The notes below the pieces were generated by a model, which searched no databases, was not told where the DNA came from, and saw only the letters and a program-made list of their open reading frames with translations. Below, piece by piece: positions 1-5,543 of a DNA stretch of 7,517 nt (the stretch's first letter is position 1; each line of letters begins with the position of its first letter). The stretch is from assembly GCA_012518155.1 (NCBI GenBank), contig JAAYTC010000184.1, positions 1 through 7,517 on the forward strand, written 5' to 3'. The DNA comes from Bacteroidales bacterium. Lineage in GTDB: Bacteria; Bacteroidota; Bacteroidia; Bacteroidales; Dysgonomonadaceae. The position numbers were made by a program, and so were the translations under genes.

Positions 1-253
1 AGTCTTCCACTTGATCCAATGAGGATTGGAATACCGGTCTGCCTCTATCTTTAGGAATAGGCTTGCCAGAAGATGGAATACGATGGGGAATTTGGGGAGG
101 CATTTCCCCCTGACCTCTTTCCGAATACGGTGAAGCGGCCTCTTCCTCTTCAAGTTGTTGCTGCTGTTTTTTTTTCTTCCGGGAATCATTAAAAAAACCC
201 AATATCATGAAAAACACCAGTAGAATGAAATAAATAATGTCCCCAAACTCCAT
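1..253 (-). CDS. Small membrane-anchored hypothetical protein, N-terminal part (runs off left edge)
   Basis: An open frame reads leftwards from an ATG at 253-251 for 84 codons without a stop and leaves the window, so the C-terminus is unseen. Residues 2-21 (EFGDIIYFILLVFFMILGFF) form one hydrophobic helix, probably a membrane anchor or uncleaved signal. A basic and glutamine patch (R25-KKKK-QQQQ), an acidic patch (EEEE near 35-38) and a proline-rich polar region follow, so the rest is probably disordered and cytoplasmic. No catalytic motif is visible and I do not recognise the family. The KKK codons lie on a run of nine A (T at 167-175 on the plus strand). A perfect TAnnTTTG element lies 42-49 bp upstream of the start, which supports a real gene. 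It is divergent from miaB, with a candidate small RNA between them. That it is a gene is fairly sure; its function is unknown. Confidence 0.7.
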   Translation of the reverse strand, partial: MEFGDIIYFILLVFFMILGFFNDSRKKKKQQQQLEEEEAASPYSERGQGEMPPQIPHRIPSSGKPIPKDRGRPVFQSSLDQVED

Positions 254-294
254 ATTTTGATTAATTTTGCGCGTGAACTATTAGTGAGACGTAA

Positions 295-302
295 CAAAAG
301 TA
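295..302 (-). promoter_or_regulatory. Predicted -7 promoter element for the leftward hypothetical gene
   Basis: Read on the minus strand the sequence is TACTTTTG, a full match to the Bacteroidota -7 consensus TAnnTTTG. It would start transcription near 290 and give a leader of about 37 nt before the ATG at 253. No good TTTG is found at the expected -33 position (about 322-326), so the promoter is only half supported. Confidence 0.45.
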
Positions 303-334
303 ATGTTTTTTCGCGTATTAACAGGTATTTGGAC

Positions 335-371
335 AAAAAAAAATCGAGAGCAACTTCACAGCTACTCTCGA
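335..371 (-). terminator. Intrinsic terminator of the candidate small RNA
   Basis: On the minus strand 371-361 pairs with 354-344 in an 11-bp stem. Two of the pairs are wobbles (364-351 and 362-353), and the loop is the hexamer UGUGAA (360-355). The stem is followed directly by nine U (343-335). In the plus-strand RNA both wobbles become C/A mismatches and there is no T tract on the 3' side, so the terminator acts leftwards only. Confidence 0.75.
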
Positions 372-418
372 ACATTTAACCAAAACCTTAACTATGAAAA
401 AATTTTTTATTTTTCCTC
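335..418 (-). ncRNA. Candidate small RNA (about 84 nt), divergent from miaB
   Basis: A complete minus-strand transcription unit is visible without a convincing protein. The promoter has GTTG (454-451) and TATTTTTG (430-423) separated by 20 bp, which fits the Bacteroidota consensus spacing and predicts a start near 418. The RNA would run through an A/U-rich 5' part containing A6U6, then a probably unpaired G/U-rich stretch with GGUUUUGG (about 378-385), and end in an 11-bp hairpin followed by nine U. Two pairs in that hairpin are G-U wobbles that form only in the minus-strand RNA, which fixes the direction. The next gene leftwards has its own -7 element, so this looks like an independent sRNA. 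A 5' attenuator of the leftward gene is the main alternative. The family is not identified; the Rfam Bacteroidales-1 motif would be a sensible comparison. Confidence 0.6.
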
Positions 419-422
419 GTCA

Positions 423-454
423 CAAAAATAGCACAAGAAAGGTTATTATGCAAC
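423..454 (-). promoter_or_regulatory. Promoter of the candidate small RNA
   Basis: The -7 element TATTTTTG (430-423) matches TAnnTTTG fully. The -33 element GTTG (454-451) is one base from TTTG, and the spacer is 20 bp. The -33 box lies only 2 bp from the -33 box of the predicted miaB promoter on the other strand, so the two promoters are back to back and could compete for sigma factor or share a regulator. Confidence 0.6.
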
Positions 455-456
455 TT

Positions 457-487
457 TTTGTCGTGAATAATAATGATTTTAACTTTT
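457..487 (+). promoter_or_regulatory. Predicted miaB promoter
   Basis: TTTG at 457-460 is followed after 19 bp by TAACTTTT at 480-487, one base from TAnnTTTG. The predicted start is near 492, giving a leader of about 35 nt that is A/T-rich, as is usual for Bacteroidota genes. No other pair of elements upstream of 527 fits as well. Confidence 0.55.
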
Positions 488-526
488 CCTGTCTTGTAAA
501 GATCACAGTTTATAATTAATAAGGCG

Positions 527-1873
527 ATGAACAAAGAAATAATTAAAGATAAGAAGCTATTTATTGAAACGTATGGCTGTCAAATGAACGTGGCAGACAC
601 CGAGGTAGTTGCCTCCATCATGGAGATGGACGGGTATACACTAACGGACAACGACCGGGATGCCGATGCCATTTTCGTGAACACCTGCTCCATCCGGGAG
701 ACCGCGGAACAACGTGTAGTGAAGCGATTGGAGTACTTTAACTCGCTCAGGAGAAAGAGAAGAGAGCCTCTTATCCTTGGGGTGCTGGGATGCATGGCCG
801 AACGTGCCAAATCGGACCTGATTGATCATCACAACGTGGATTTAGTGGTGGGCCCTGACGCTTACCTTGACCTACCCAACCTGGTAGGTGCCGCGGAACA
901 AGGCGAGAAAGCAATGAATATTGAGCTTTCCAAGACCGAGACCTACAAAGATGTAATCCCGTTAAAAATCGCGGGCAGCAATATATCGGGTTTTATCTCG
1001 ATTACGAGAGGATGCGATAAATTTTGTACCTATTGCATTGTGCCCTTTACTCGCGGCAGGGAACGAAGCCGTGAGCCTGAAAGCATCCTAAACGAGTTAA
1101 ACGACCTACGCGAAAAAGGGTTCAGGGAGGTCACCTTGCTTGGACAGAACGTGAATTCCTACCGCTTCAAGGAGGGAGAGATCACCATCGATTTCTCGGC
1201 TCTATTAGCCATGGTGGCCGAAGCTGCTCCCGAGATGCGCATCCGTTTCACCACGTCTCACCCGAGGGACATGAACGACGAGACGCTGGAGACCATCGCG
1301 AAATACGACAACCTTTGCAACTACATTCATTTACCGGTACAATCGGGGAGCTCCCGGATGATGAAGCTGATGAACCGGAAGTACGACCGGGAATGGTACA
1401 TGGATCGTATCGCCGCGATCAAACGAATCATCCCGGGCTGTGGCTTGTCGACCGACATCATGTGTGGCTTTCATTCCGAGACGGAGGAAGATCACCAAGA
1501 GACCCTTTCCTTGATGCGAGAAGTAGGATTCGACTCGGCCTTCATGTTCAAGTACTCGGAAAGGCCCGGCACCTACGCTGCAAAAAAACTCCAAGACGAT
1601 GTTCCTGAAGAGGTAAAGAGCAGAAGGCTACAAGAGATCATCGACTTGCAGCTGGAGCTGTCTCGTCAAAGCAATGAACGCGACTTGGGCAAAGAGTTCG
1701 TGGTGCTGGTAGAAGGGGTTTCCAAAAAATCACGTGAGCAGCTATTCGGCCGTAACGAGCAGAACAAGGTGATCATCTTCGATAAAAATAATCACCGCAT
1801 CGGGCAGTACGTGAAAGTAAGAGTTACCGGTTGCACTCCTGCCACCCTGCTGGGTGAGCCAGTAGTAGAATAA
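527..1873 (+). CDS. miaB: tRNA-2-methylthio-N6-dimethylallyladenosine synthase (MiaB)
   Basis: MiaB is a cytoplasmic radical-SAM methylthiotransferase. It adds a methylthio group at C2 of i6A37 in tRNAs that read codons starting with U, giving ms2i6A37, which stabilises codon pairing and reading frame. The 448-residue length is usual for the family. The N-terminal methylthiotransferase domain (about 10-125) shows the three ligands of the auxiliary [4Fe-4S] cluster: C18 in ETYGCQMN, C54 in NTCSIRE and C89 in LGCMAE. The radical-SAM domain (about 150-380) has the CxxxCxxC motif C163-C167-C170 in the MiaB-typical context RGCDKFCTYCIVPFTRGRERSR-like, and LPVQSGS near 267-273. The last ~65 residues are the tRNA-binding TRAM domain. 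The context GRERSR and the C18/C54/C89 spacing favour MiaB over the related RimO or MtaB. It is preceded by its own promoter and appears monocistronic. No clear intrinsic terminator follows. Confidence 0.97.
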   Translation: MNKEIIKDKKLFIETYGCQMNVADTEVVASIMEMDGYTLTDNDRDADAIFVNTCSIRETAEQRVVKRLEYFNSLRRKRREPLILGVLGCMAERAKSDLIDHHNVDLVVGPDAYLDLPNLVGAAEQGEKAMNIELSKTETYKDVIPLKIAGSNISGFISITRGCDKFCTYCIVPFTRGRERSREPESILNELNDLREKGFREVTLLGQNVNSYRFKEGEITIDFSALLAMVAEAAPEMRIRFTTSHPRDMNDETLETIAKYDNLCNYIHLPVQSGSSRMMKLMNRKYDREWYMDRIAAIKRIIPGCGLSTDIMCGFHSETEEDHQETLSLMREVGFDSAFMFKYSERPGTYAAKKLQDDVPEEVKSRRLQEIIDLQLELSRQSNERDLGKEFVVLVEGVSKKSREQLFGRNEQNKVIIFDKNNHRIGQYVKVRVTGCTPATLLGEPVVE

Positions 1874-1889
1874 CCCGGATCCCCTCACA

Positions 1890-1905
1890 ATGTAACGTGT
1901 TACAT
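1890..1905. promoter_or_regulatory. 16-bp palindrome, possible operator
   Basis: ATGTAACGTGTTACAT has perfect 7-bp arms around a GT centre. It sits 17 bp after the miaB stop and 128 bp before the YtxH-like start. Its size and symmetry resemble a dimeric helix-turn-helix operator, but no cognate regulator is in view. A weak hairpin in the miaB 3' end is the alternative, although no T tract follows it. Confidence 0.3.
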
Positions 1906-1941
1906 AAACAATTTTGAGGATAAAGCGTTTTATTCAATATA

Positions 1942-1972
1942 GGACACTGACCGCTTGAGCGGTAAAGTCTCC
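1942..1972 (+). other. Two-tier stem-loop upstream of the YtxH-like operon
   Basis: An inner stem ACCGC/GCGGT (1950-1954 with 1959-1963) closes a TTGA tetraloop. An outer stem pairs 1942-1948 with 1966-1972 (six pairs and one C/C mismatch), separated from the inner one by a small internal loop (G / AA). No T run follows on either strand, so it is not an ordinary intrinsic terminator. It could be a structured element of the leader of the following operon or the 3' boundary of miaB mRNA. Confidence 0.4.
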
Positions 1973-1993
1973 AACGATAAATGAAACAAAAAT

Positions 1994-2015
1994 AGACCAA
2001 AAACAGACCAAAAAC
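1994..2015 (+). repeat. Tandem 11-bp repeat in the leader
   Basis: AGACCAAAAAC occurs twice head to tail, ending 17 bp before the start codon at 2033. It makes the leader A-rich, as is common before well-translated Bacteroidota genes. It may simply be a local duplication. Confidence 0.5.
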
Positions 2016-2032
2016 TATTAAACACAGAAATT

Positions 2033-2275
2033 ATGAAATCAGAAGCAAAATTATTACTGGGACTCGGAATTGGCATCGCGCTTGGTGCAGCAGTAGGTTA
2101 CATCATGGGAACCGATAAAAAAGAAGAATGGTTAGAACATGCCAATGAGTTCGCTGACAAGGTGAGAGCTAACGTTAAATCGGCCGTGTATAAAGGGAAG
2201 AGCGAAGTACAAGATCTCAAAGAGGATATCGACGATATTGCCGAAATCGCGAAAAAAGAATTGGCAAAACAGTAA
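2033..2275 (+). CDS. YtxH-like small membrane protein
   Basis: This 80-residue protein has the YtxH family layout. It starts with a single N-terminal hydrophobic segment rich in small residues and glycine (about 6-26, LLLGLGIGIALGAAVGYIMG, a glycine-zipper type helix). A charged, helical, probably cytoplasmic tail follows (about 28-80), with heptad-like spacing in the last 30 residues. YtxH-family proteins are often stress-associated in other bacteria, but their biochemical role is not established. It is the first gene of a three-gene plus-strand operon, with 24 bp to the next start. The 159-bp upstream region holds a palindrome, a stem-loop and an A-rich repeat; a clean housekeeping promoter is not evident there, so another control is possible. 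The ATG at 2033 is the only start that includes the whole membrane helix. The family assignment is good; the function is open. Confidence 0.85.
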   Translation: MKSEAKLLLGLGIGIALGAAVGYIMGTDKKEEWLEHANEFADKVRANVKSAVYKGKSEVQDLKEDIDDIAEIAKKELAKQ

Positions 2276-2299
2276 CAGAACAGGTTAAGCGACGACAAA

Positions 2300-2677
2300 A
2301 TGGAAGAAAAAAAGGTAAGTACGTGGTTCGAGGAGATACGGGACGATATAGGCAACTATATCACCAGTACACTTGAATTAGGAAAACTGGAAATCTACGA
2401 GAAAATTAGTTTGGGCACATCCATCGTTACCTATGGTTTACTTCTTTCGGGTGTGGGCCTCATAACACTCCTGTTTATTCTTATCACTGTCGCACTTTAC
2501 TTGAACGAACTATTCCAAAGCTCGTGGATGGGATTCGCCCTCGTGTCGGCATTCGCTTTCCTCGTATTGCTTATTTTGCTCATGGTTAAAAAGCCGCTTA
2601 AGAAAAAGTGCACCAACAACGTGGTGCGTTTTCTGATGGCTCAAGATGATAAAGACGACAAAAACAACAAAAGATGA
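2300..2677 (+). CDS. Two-helix membrane protein of the phage holin superfamily III type (YqjE-like)
   Basis: The protein has 125 residues. An amphipathic N-terminal helix (about 1-37) containing EEIRDDIGNYITSTLELGKLE-like sequence precedes two transmembrane helices (about 41-68 and 76-95), and a lysine-rich then Asp/Lys/Asn-rich tail follows (KKPLKKK onward). This matches the chromosomal Phage_holin_3_6 group that includes E. coli YqjE. Members outside phages are found next to YtxH/DUF883-type genes and are not known to lyse cells, so the holin name should not be read as a function. The gene follows the YtxH-like gene by 24 bp and its stop overlaps the next start (ATGA at 2674-2677), which indicates translational coupling. 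No phage gene lies nearby, which argues against a prophage remnant. Confidence 0.85.
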   Translation: MEEKKVSTWFEEIRDDIGNYITSTLELGKLEIYEKISLGTSIVTYGLLLSGVGLITLLFILITVALYLNELFQSSWMGFALVSAFAFLVLLILLMVKKPLKKKCTNNVVRFLMAQDDKDDKNNKR

Positions 2678-3066
2678 GTACGTATAAGCTATCTCCACTG
2701 GAAGAGTTACGTTTGGAAAAAAAGCGTTACAATGAGCAGCGCACGATCGTGAGCCAACGCCTCTCCTATCAACTGCAGTACCTAAATGATAACTGGGGAA
2801 CGATGCTCACTAAAGGAGTAACCTCGTCGATCCGAACCAAACTATCGGAGACGGTTGACAACCTGTCGAGCGGCTCTACCGCCGTGACTCCGTTTGTAAC
2901 GAAAAGGGTGAATCCTTGGCTGAACAACACGGCAATGAATATTATCATGTCGAATCTGCCGCTTATAGGATCGTTGACCTGGAGAGTGACAAAACCGGCT
3001 CTTTTAGCATTTGCTGCTAAAAAGGCCACGTCCATGCTGTTCCGAAGAAAAAAGAAAAAGGGCTAA
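2674..3066 (+). CDS. Hypothetical basic protein, third gene of the YtxH/holin-like operon
   Basis: The protein has 130 residues and its start overlaps the preceding stop by 4 bp, so it is very likely co-translated with the holin-like protein. Residues 7-40 form a charged helix (LEELRLEKKRYNEQR, then SQRLSYQLQYL) leading into DNWGTML at 39-45. The middle (about 46-85) is Ser/Thr-rich. A moderately hydrophobic stretch (about 88-115) ends in the very basic tail FRRKKKKG, suggesting a monotopic or single-pass protein with the tail inside the cell. I do not recognise a named domain. The order (YtxH/DUF883-like, holin III-like, small basic protein) and the Q-R...L-S...W-x-x-L pattern recall E. coli YqjK, but this is a by-eye resemblance. 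That it is a gene is well supported by the overlap and consistent coding character. Confidence 0.8.
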   Translation: MSTYKLSPLEELRLEKKRYNEQRTIVSQRLSYQLQYLNDNWGTMLTKGVTSSIRTKLSETVDNLSSGSTAVTPFVTKRVNPWLNNTAMNIIMSNLPLIGSLTWRVTKPALLAFAAKKATSMLFRRKKKKG

Positions 3067-3102
3067 AAAACGTTTACTCTCACGAGCTCATCATTTGAAT
3101 GA

Positions 3103-5406
3103 TTACACGGGCGACCTGTGGACGGTACTTACACCGTCCACTTTTGCTATCTTGGCACAGAGTTGGTTCACCTCTTCCGCACTATGAACGTGCAGGTTAA
3201 AAGCCCCCTCGAATATACCATCTTTCGTAGACACATTCACGCTTTGGATATTGACCATCATCCCATCTGTTAGTTTCGACAGGATACTACTCAGGATACC
3301 GATGCGGTCGATACCGGTAAAAACTATCGATGCCAAGAAGGAATACTGCCGGTAATCGCCCCAGGCCACTTCGATAACCCGGTCCCCAAAATTGGATTTT
3401 AATTTTAGCCCGGTCTGGCAGGCACGTTTATGCACCTCCACCTCCTCTTTTTCAGTAATGTACCCGAACACGTCGTCGCCCGGAAGCGGATTGCAACATA
3501 ACGGCACGACAAAATTTTTCCGGAAATTGGACTCGGTTAACGAGTAAACCGATTTCCGATCGACCTTCGGTGTCGGAGGCATCATCGGGACAGGAACGGA
3601 AGAGGGCTCATCCCCTACCCCCTTGGAAGCCTCTTTCGAATTTTTAATTTCGGGTCCTTTTTTGATGGCGTTCATCGCCTGCCTCACGTATCGCACGAAC
3701 AGGTTGTCCTGCTTGTCTGGTTCCGTGGACTTTATTTTCTGGAATGCCTCCTTGTTATCAGGCAGGACAACCTCGTTACTCCCGATCAAGTAATACAGGT
3801 CCTCCTTGTTCTCGGCTTTATACAAGTGAAGGATTTTATTGAAGACGGTATTATCGATGGGCTCGTTATCAAACAGCTCGTCTAACACCTTCTTACCCTT
3901 CTCTCCCACGCGGCGACGCTGTCGGCGCAACGAGGCTTCGATCTTTGTTCTCGCCTTGGCGGTCGTCACGAAGTTGAGCCATTCCGGCTGTGGCTCTACC
4001 GATTGGGAGGTGAGTATCTCCACTTGGTCGCCGCTTCCCAGCTTCTGGCTCAACGGTACCAGCGTGTGGTTCACCTTGGCACCCAGGCAGTGATCGCCTA
4101 CCCGGGTATGGATGGTGTACGCGAAATCGAGGGCAGTAGCCCCTTGCGGGAGTGTTTTAATCTCTCCTTTGGGGGTAAACACGAATATCTCCGACGAGAA
4201 GAGGTTCATCTTCACCGTGTCAAGGAAATCGATCGCGTTCGGGTTGGGGTTGGCCAGTACCTCTTGGATCGTCTTCAGCCATTTATCCAGTTCATTGTCC
4301 TCTTCGATGCGGCTCTCCTTGTATTTCCAATGGGCGGCAAACCCTTTTTCCGCGATGTCGTCCATCCGGCGGCTACGGATCTGGATCTCGATCCATTTTC
4401 CGTCGGGTCCCATCACGGTAAGGTGAAGTGCCTGGTAACCGTTCGCTTTGGGGTGGCTCACCCAGTCGCGTATCCGGTCGGGCCGCAACTTGTAAATATC
4501 GGTGATCGCCGAATAGATATCCCAACACTGCTTTTTCTCGTCCAGCCCGGGAGAAAGCTCAAAGATGATCCGTACCGCGAACAAGTCGTACACCTCGTGA
4601 AACTCGATCCCCTTATTCTGCATCTTGTTCCAGATCGAATAGACCGATTTCACGCGCGCTCGCATCTCGTAATCGATTTCCATTGTATCAAGTACTTTTA
4701 CCACGGGTACCGCGAAATTCTCGTAAATTTCATTTCGCTCCGGAGCACTCTCCTCAATTTTTCGAGTAAGATCGGCGAACGCCTCGGGATGTTCGTACTT
4801 GAAGCACAACTCTTCTAATTCGGTCTTAATAGCGAATAGCCCTAACCGATGAGCCAACGGGGCATAAATATAGAGGGTCTCACCTGTGATCTTGAACTGT
4901 TTAGCGGCAGCCATGGAGGAGAGAGTACGCATATTGTGAAGCCGATCGGCGATCTTGATCAAGATCACCCGGATATCGTCGGACATGGTCAATAACAGTT
5001 TGCGAAAATTCTCGGCTTGCTCCGACACGTTCTCACCAAACATGCCACTCGATATTTTCGTCAACCCATCCACGATTTGCGCGATTTTATCTCCAAACAA
5101 GGCACGGATATCCTCTACCGTGTAGTCGGTATCCTCTACCACGTCGTGCAGCAAAGAGGCTGAAATAGAAGTAGAACCCAAGCCCATCTCACGAGAGACA
5201 ATGCGAGCCACCGCCAACGGATGCATGATATAGGGTTCACCCGAGCGGCGACGGGCTCCCTTATGGGCCTCTTTCGCCATATTAAAAGCACGGGTGATGA
5301 TATCCACCTTCCGCCGGTGATTGGAGTTGAGGTAATCGTTCAGTAATCCCTGAAACTCCTCTTCAATCATCTGATCTTCCGCGATCAACTTATGTTCGTC
5401 ATTCAT
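3103..5406 (-). CDS. Bifunctional (p)ppGpp synthetase/hydrolase, RelA/SpoT homologue
   Basis: This full-length long RSH protein of 767 residues makes (p)ppGpp from ATP and GDP/GTP and hydrolyses it, setting the stringent response. The N-terminal HD hydrolase domain (about 35-190) keeps the metal and catalytic residues: H62, H87-D88 in LLHDVVEDT with E91-D92, and D154 in IADRLHNMR. The synthetase domain (about 240-365) shows RVKSVYS (251-257), D274 in EVYDLFAVR, HPKANGYQALH (318-328) and E340/Q342 in IEIQIRS. The RIRD at 311-314 corresponds to the basic RxKD type of bifunctional enzymes, not the acidic ExDD of synthetase-only RelA. TGS lies at about 407-467, a CC...H..C zinc-finger-like segment at C637-C638/H659/C663, and ACT at about 688-767. 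AAGGG just upstream of the ATG may assist initiation. It is convergent with the YtxH operon (36-bp gap) and divergent from the TPP-regulated receptor gene. The gene could be named relA, rel or spoT, so the symbol is left empty. Confidence 0.97.
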   Translation of the reverse strand: MNDEHKLIAEDQMIEEEFQGLLNDYLNSNHRRKVDIITRAFNMAKEAHKGARRRSGEPYIMHPLAVARIVSREMGLGSTSISASLLHDVVEDTDYTVEDIRALFGDKIAQIVDGLTKISSGMFGENVSEQAENFRKLLLTMSDDIRVILIKIADRLHNMRTLSSMAAAKQFKITGETLYIYAPLAHRLGLFAIKTELEELCFKYEHPEAFADLTRKIEESAPERNEIYENFAVPVVKVLDTMEIDYEMRARVKSVYSIWNKMQNKGIEFHEVYDLFAVRIIFELSPGLDEKKQCWDIYSAITDIYKLRPDRIRDWVSHPKANGYQALHLTVMGPDGKWIEIQIRSRRMDDIAEKGFAAHWKYKESRIEEDNELDKWLKTIQEVLANPNPNAIDFLDTVKMNLFSSEIFVFTPKGEIKTLPQGATALDFAYTIHTRVGDHCLGAKVNHTLVPLSQKLGSGDQVEILTSQSVEPQPEWLNFVTTAKARTKIEASLRRQRRRVGEKGKKVLDELFDNEPIDNTVFNKILHLYKAENKEDLYYLIGSNEVVLPDNKEAFQKIKSTEPDKQDNLFVRYVRQAMNAIKKGPEIKNSKEASKGVGDEPSSVPVPMMPPTPKVDRKSVYSLTESNFRKNFVVPLCCNPLPGDDVFGYITEKEEVEVHKRACQTGLKLKSNFGDRVIEVAWGDYRQYSFLASIVFTGIDRIGILSSILSKLTDGMMVNIQSVNVSTKDGIFEGAFNLHVHSAEEVNQLCAKIAKVDGVSTVHRSPV
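3118..3145 (+). terminator. Intrinsic terminator of the YtxH operon, inside the 3' end of relA/spoT
   Basis: GTGGACGGT (3118-3126) pairs perfectly with ACCGTCCAC (3133-3141) around a 6-nt loop, followed by TTTT (3142-3145). The T run is on the plus strand only, so it suits the rightward three-gene operon ending at 3066. It lies within the last twelve or so codons of the convergent rel gene, so the two mRNAs would overlap at their 3' ends. The U run is short, so efficiency is uncertain. Confidence 0.65.
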
Positions 5407-5446
5407 GTACCCTTAGACCTTTTTAATATCCACACGTTTAATGCCT

Positions 5447-5470
5447 CGGCACGCTTTAATGCTCCTGCCG
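5447..5470 (-). other. Hairpin with repeat in the relA/spoT leader
   Basis: CGGCA (5447-5451) and TGCCG (5466-5470) can form a 5-bp stem with a 14-nt loop in the leader RNA. An imperfect direct repeat, CACGTTTAATGC (5433-5444) and CACGCTTTAATGC (5450-5462) on the plus strand, overlaps it. The repeat could be a paired binding site for a regulator; the hairpin is small and may be incidental. Confidence 0.3.
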
Positions 5471-5481
5471 CTAATTAGAGA

Positions 5482-5512
5482 CGAAATTACTAAAAATCCA
5501 CATATAAATAAA
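5482..5512 (-). promoter_or_regulatory. Predicted relA/spoT promoter
   Basis: On the minus strand TTTA (5512-5509) and TAATTTCG (5489-5482) are separated by 19 bp. Each element is one base from the Bacteroidota consensus. The start would be near 5477, giving a leader of about 70 nt. The region is very A/T-rich, so other registers are possible. Confidence 0.4.
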
Positions 5513-5532
5513 TTACTTGAACAAAAAGAGGC

Positions 5533-5540
5533 TATCTTTG
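5533..5540 (+). promoter_or_regulatory. -7 element of the TPP riboswitch promoter
   Basis: TATCTTTG is a full match to TAnnTTTG. Its spacing predicts a start within a base or two of 5544, which is exactly where the P1 strand of the aptamer begins. A matching -33 TTTG is not seen at about 5509-5513, where the sequence is A/T-rich and overlaps the -33 site proposed for the divergent rel promoter. Confidence 0.6.
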
Positions 5541-5543
5541 TTC

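Noticed and set aside
394..519. A 41-codon plus-strand reading frame ending 7 nt before miaB, starting MKKFFIFP, with six Phe codons; first considered as a leader peptide sensing MiaB-modified tRNA.
   Set aside because: The predicted miaB promoter (457-487) lies inside it, so miaB mRNA would not include its start. The region is better explained by the opposite-strand small RNA and its promoter, and Phe codons are expected in such A/T-rich DNA.
1315..1608. Overlapping frames inside miaB on both strands (a 97-codon plus frame and an 87-codon minus frame at 1331-1594).
   Set aside because: Both lie in the conserved radical-SAM domain of miaB in other frames, without start signals of their own.
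1981..1995. A five-codon reading frame (ATG AAA CAA AAA TAG) upstream of the YtxH-like gene as a regulatory uORF.
   Set aside because: Such short frames are frequent in A-rich leaders; there is no initiation context or conservation evidence.
2300..2677. The holin-like gene as a sign of a prophage or lysis cassette.
   Set aside because: No endolysin, spanin or other phage gene is nearby, and this holin-superfamily-III type with a YtxH neighbour is a common chromosomal arrangement.
3090..3103. ATCATTTGAATGAT palindrome between the convergent genes as a shared bidirectional terminator.
   Set aside because: The stem is A/T-rich with a 2-nt centre, and no T tract follows immediately on either strand; the hairpin at 3118-3145 is a far better terminator for the plus strand.
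4003..4818. A 271-codon plus-strand frame opposite relA/spoT.
   Set aside because: It is antisense to the conserved synthetase and TGS region, has no recognisable protein features and no promoter; it is a frame shadow of a constrained gene.
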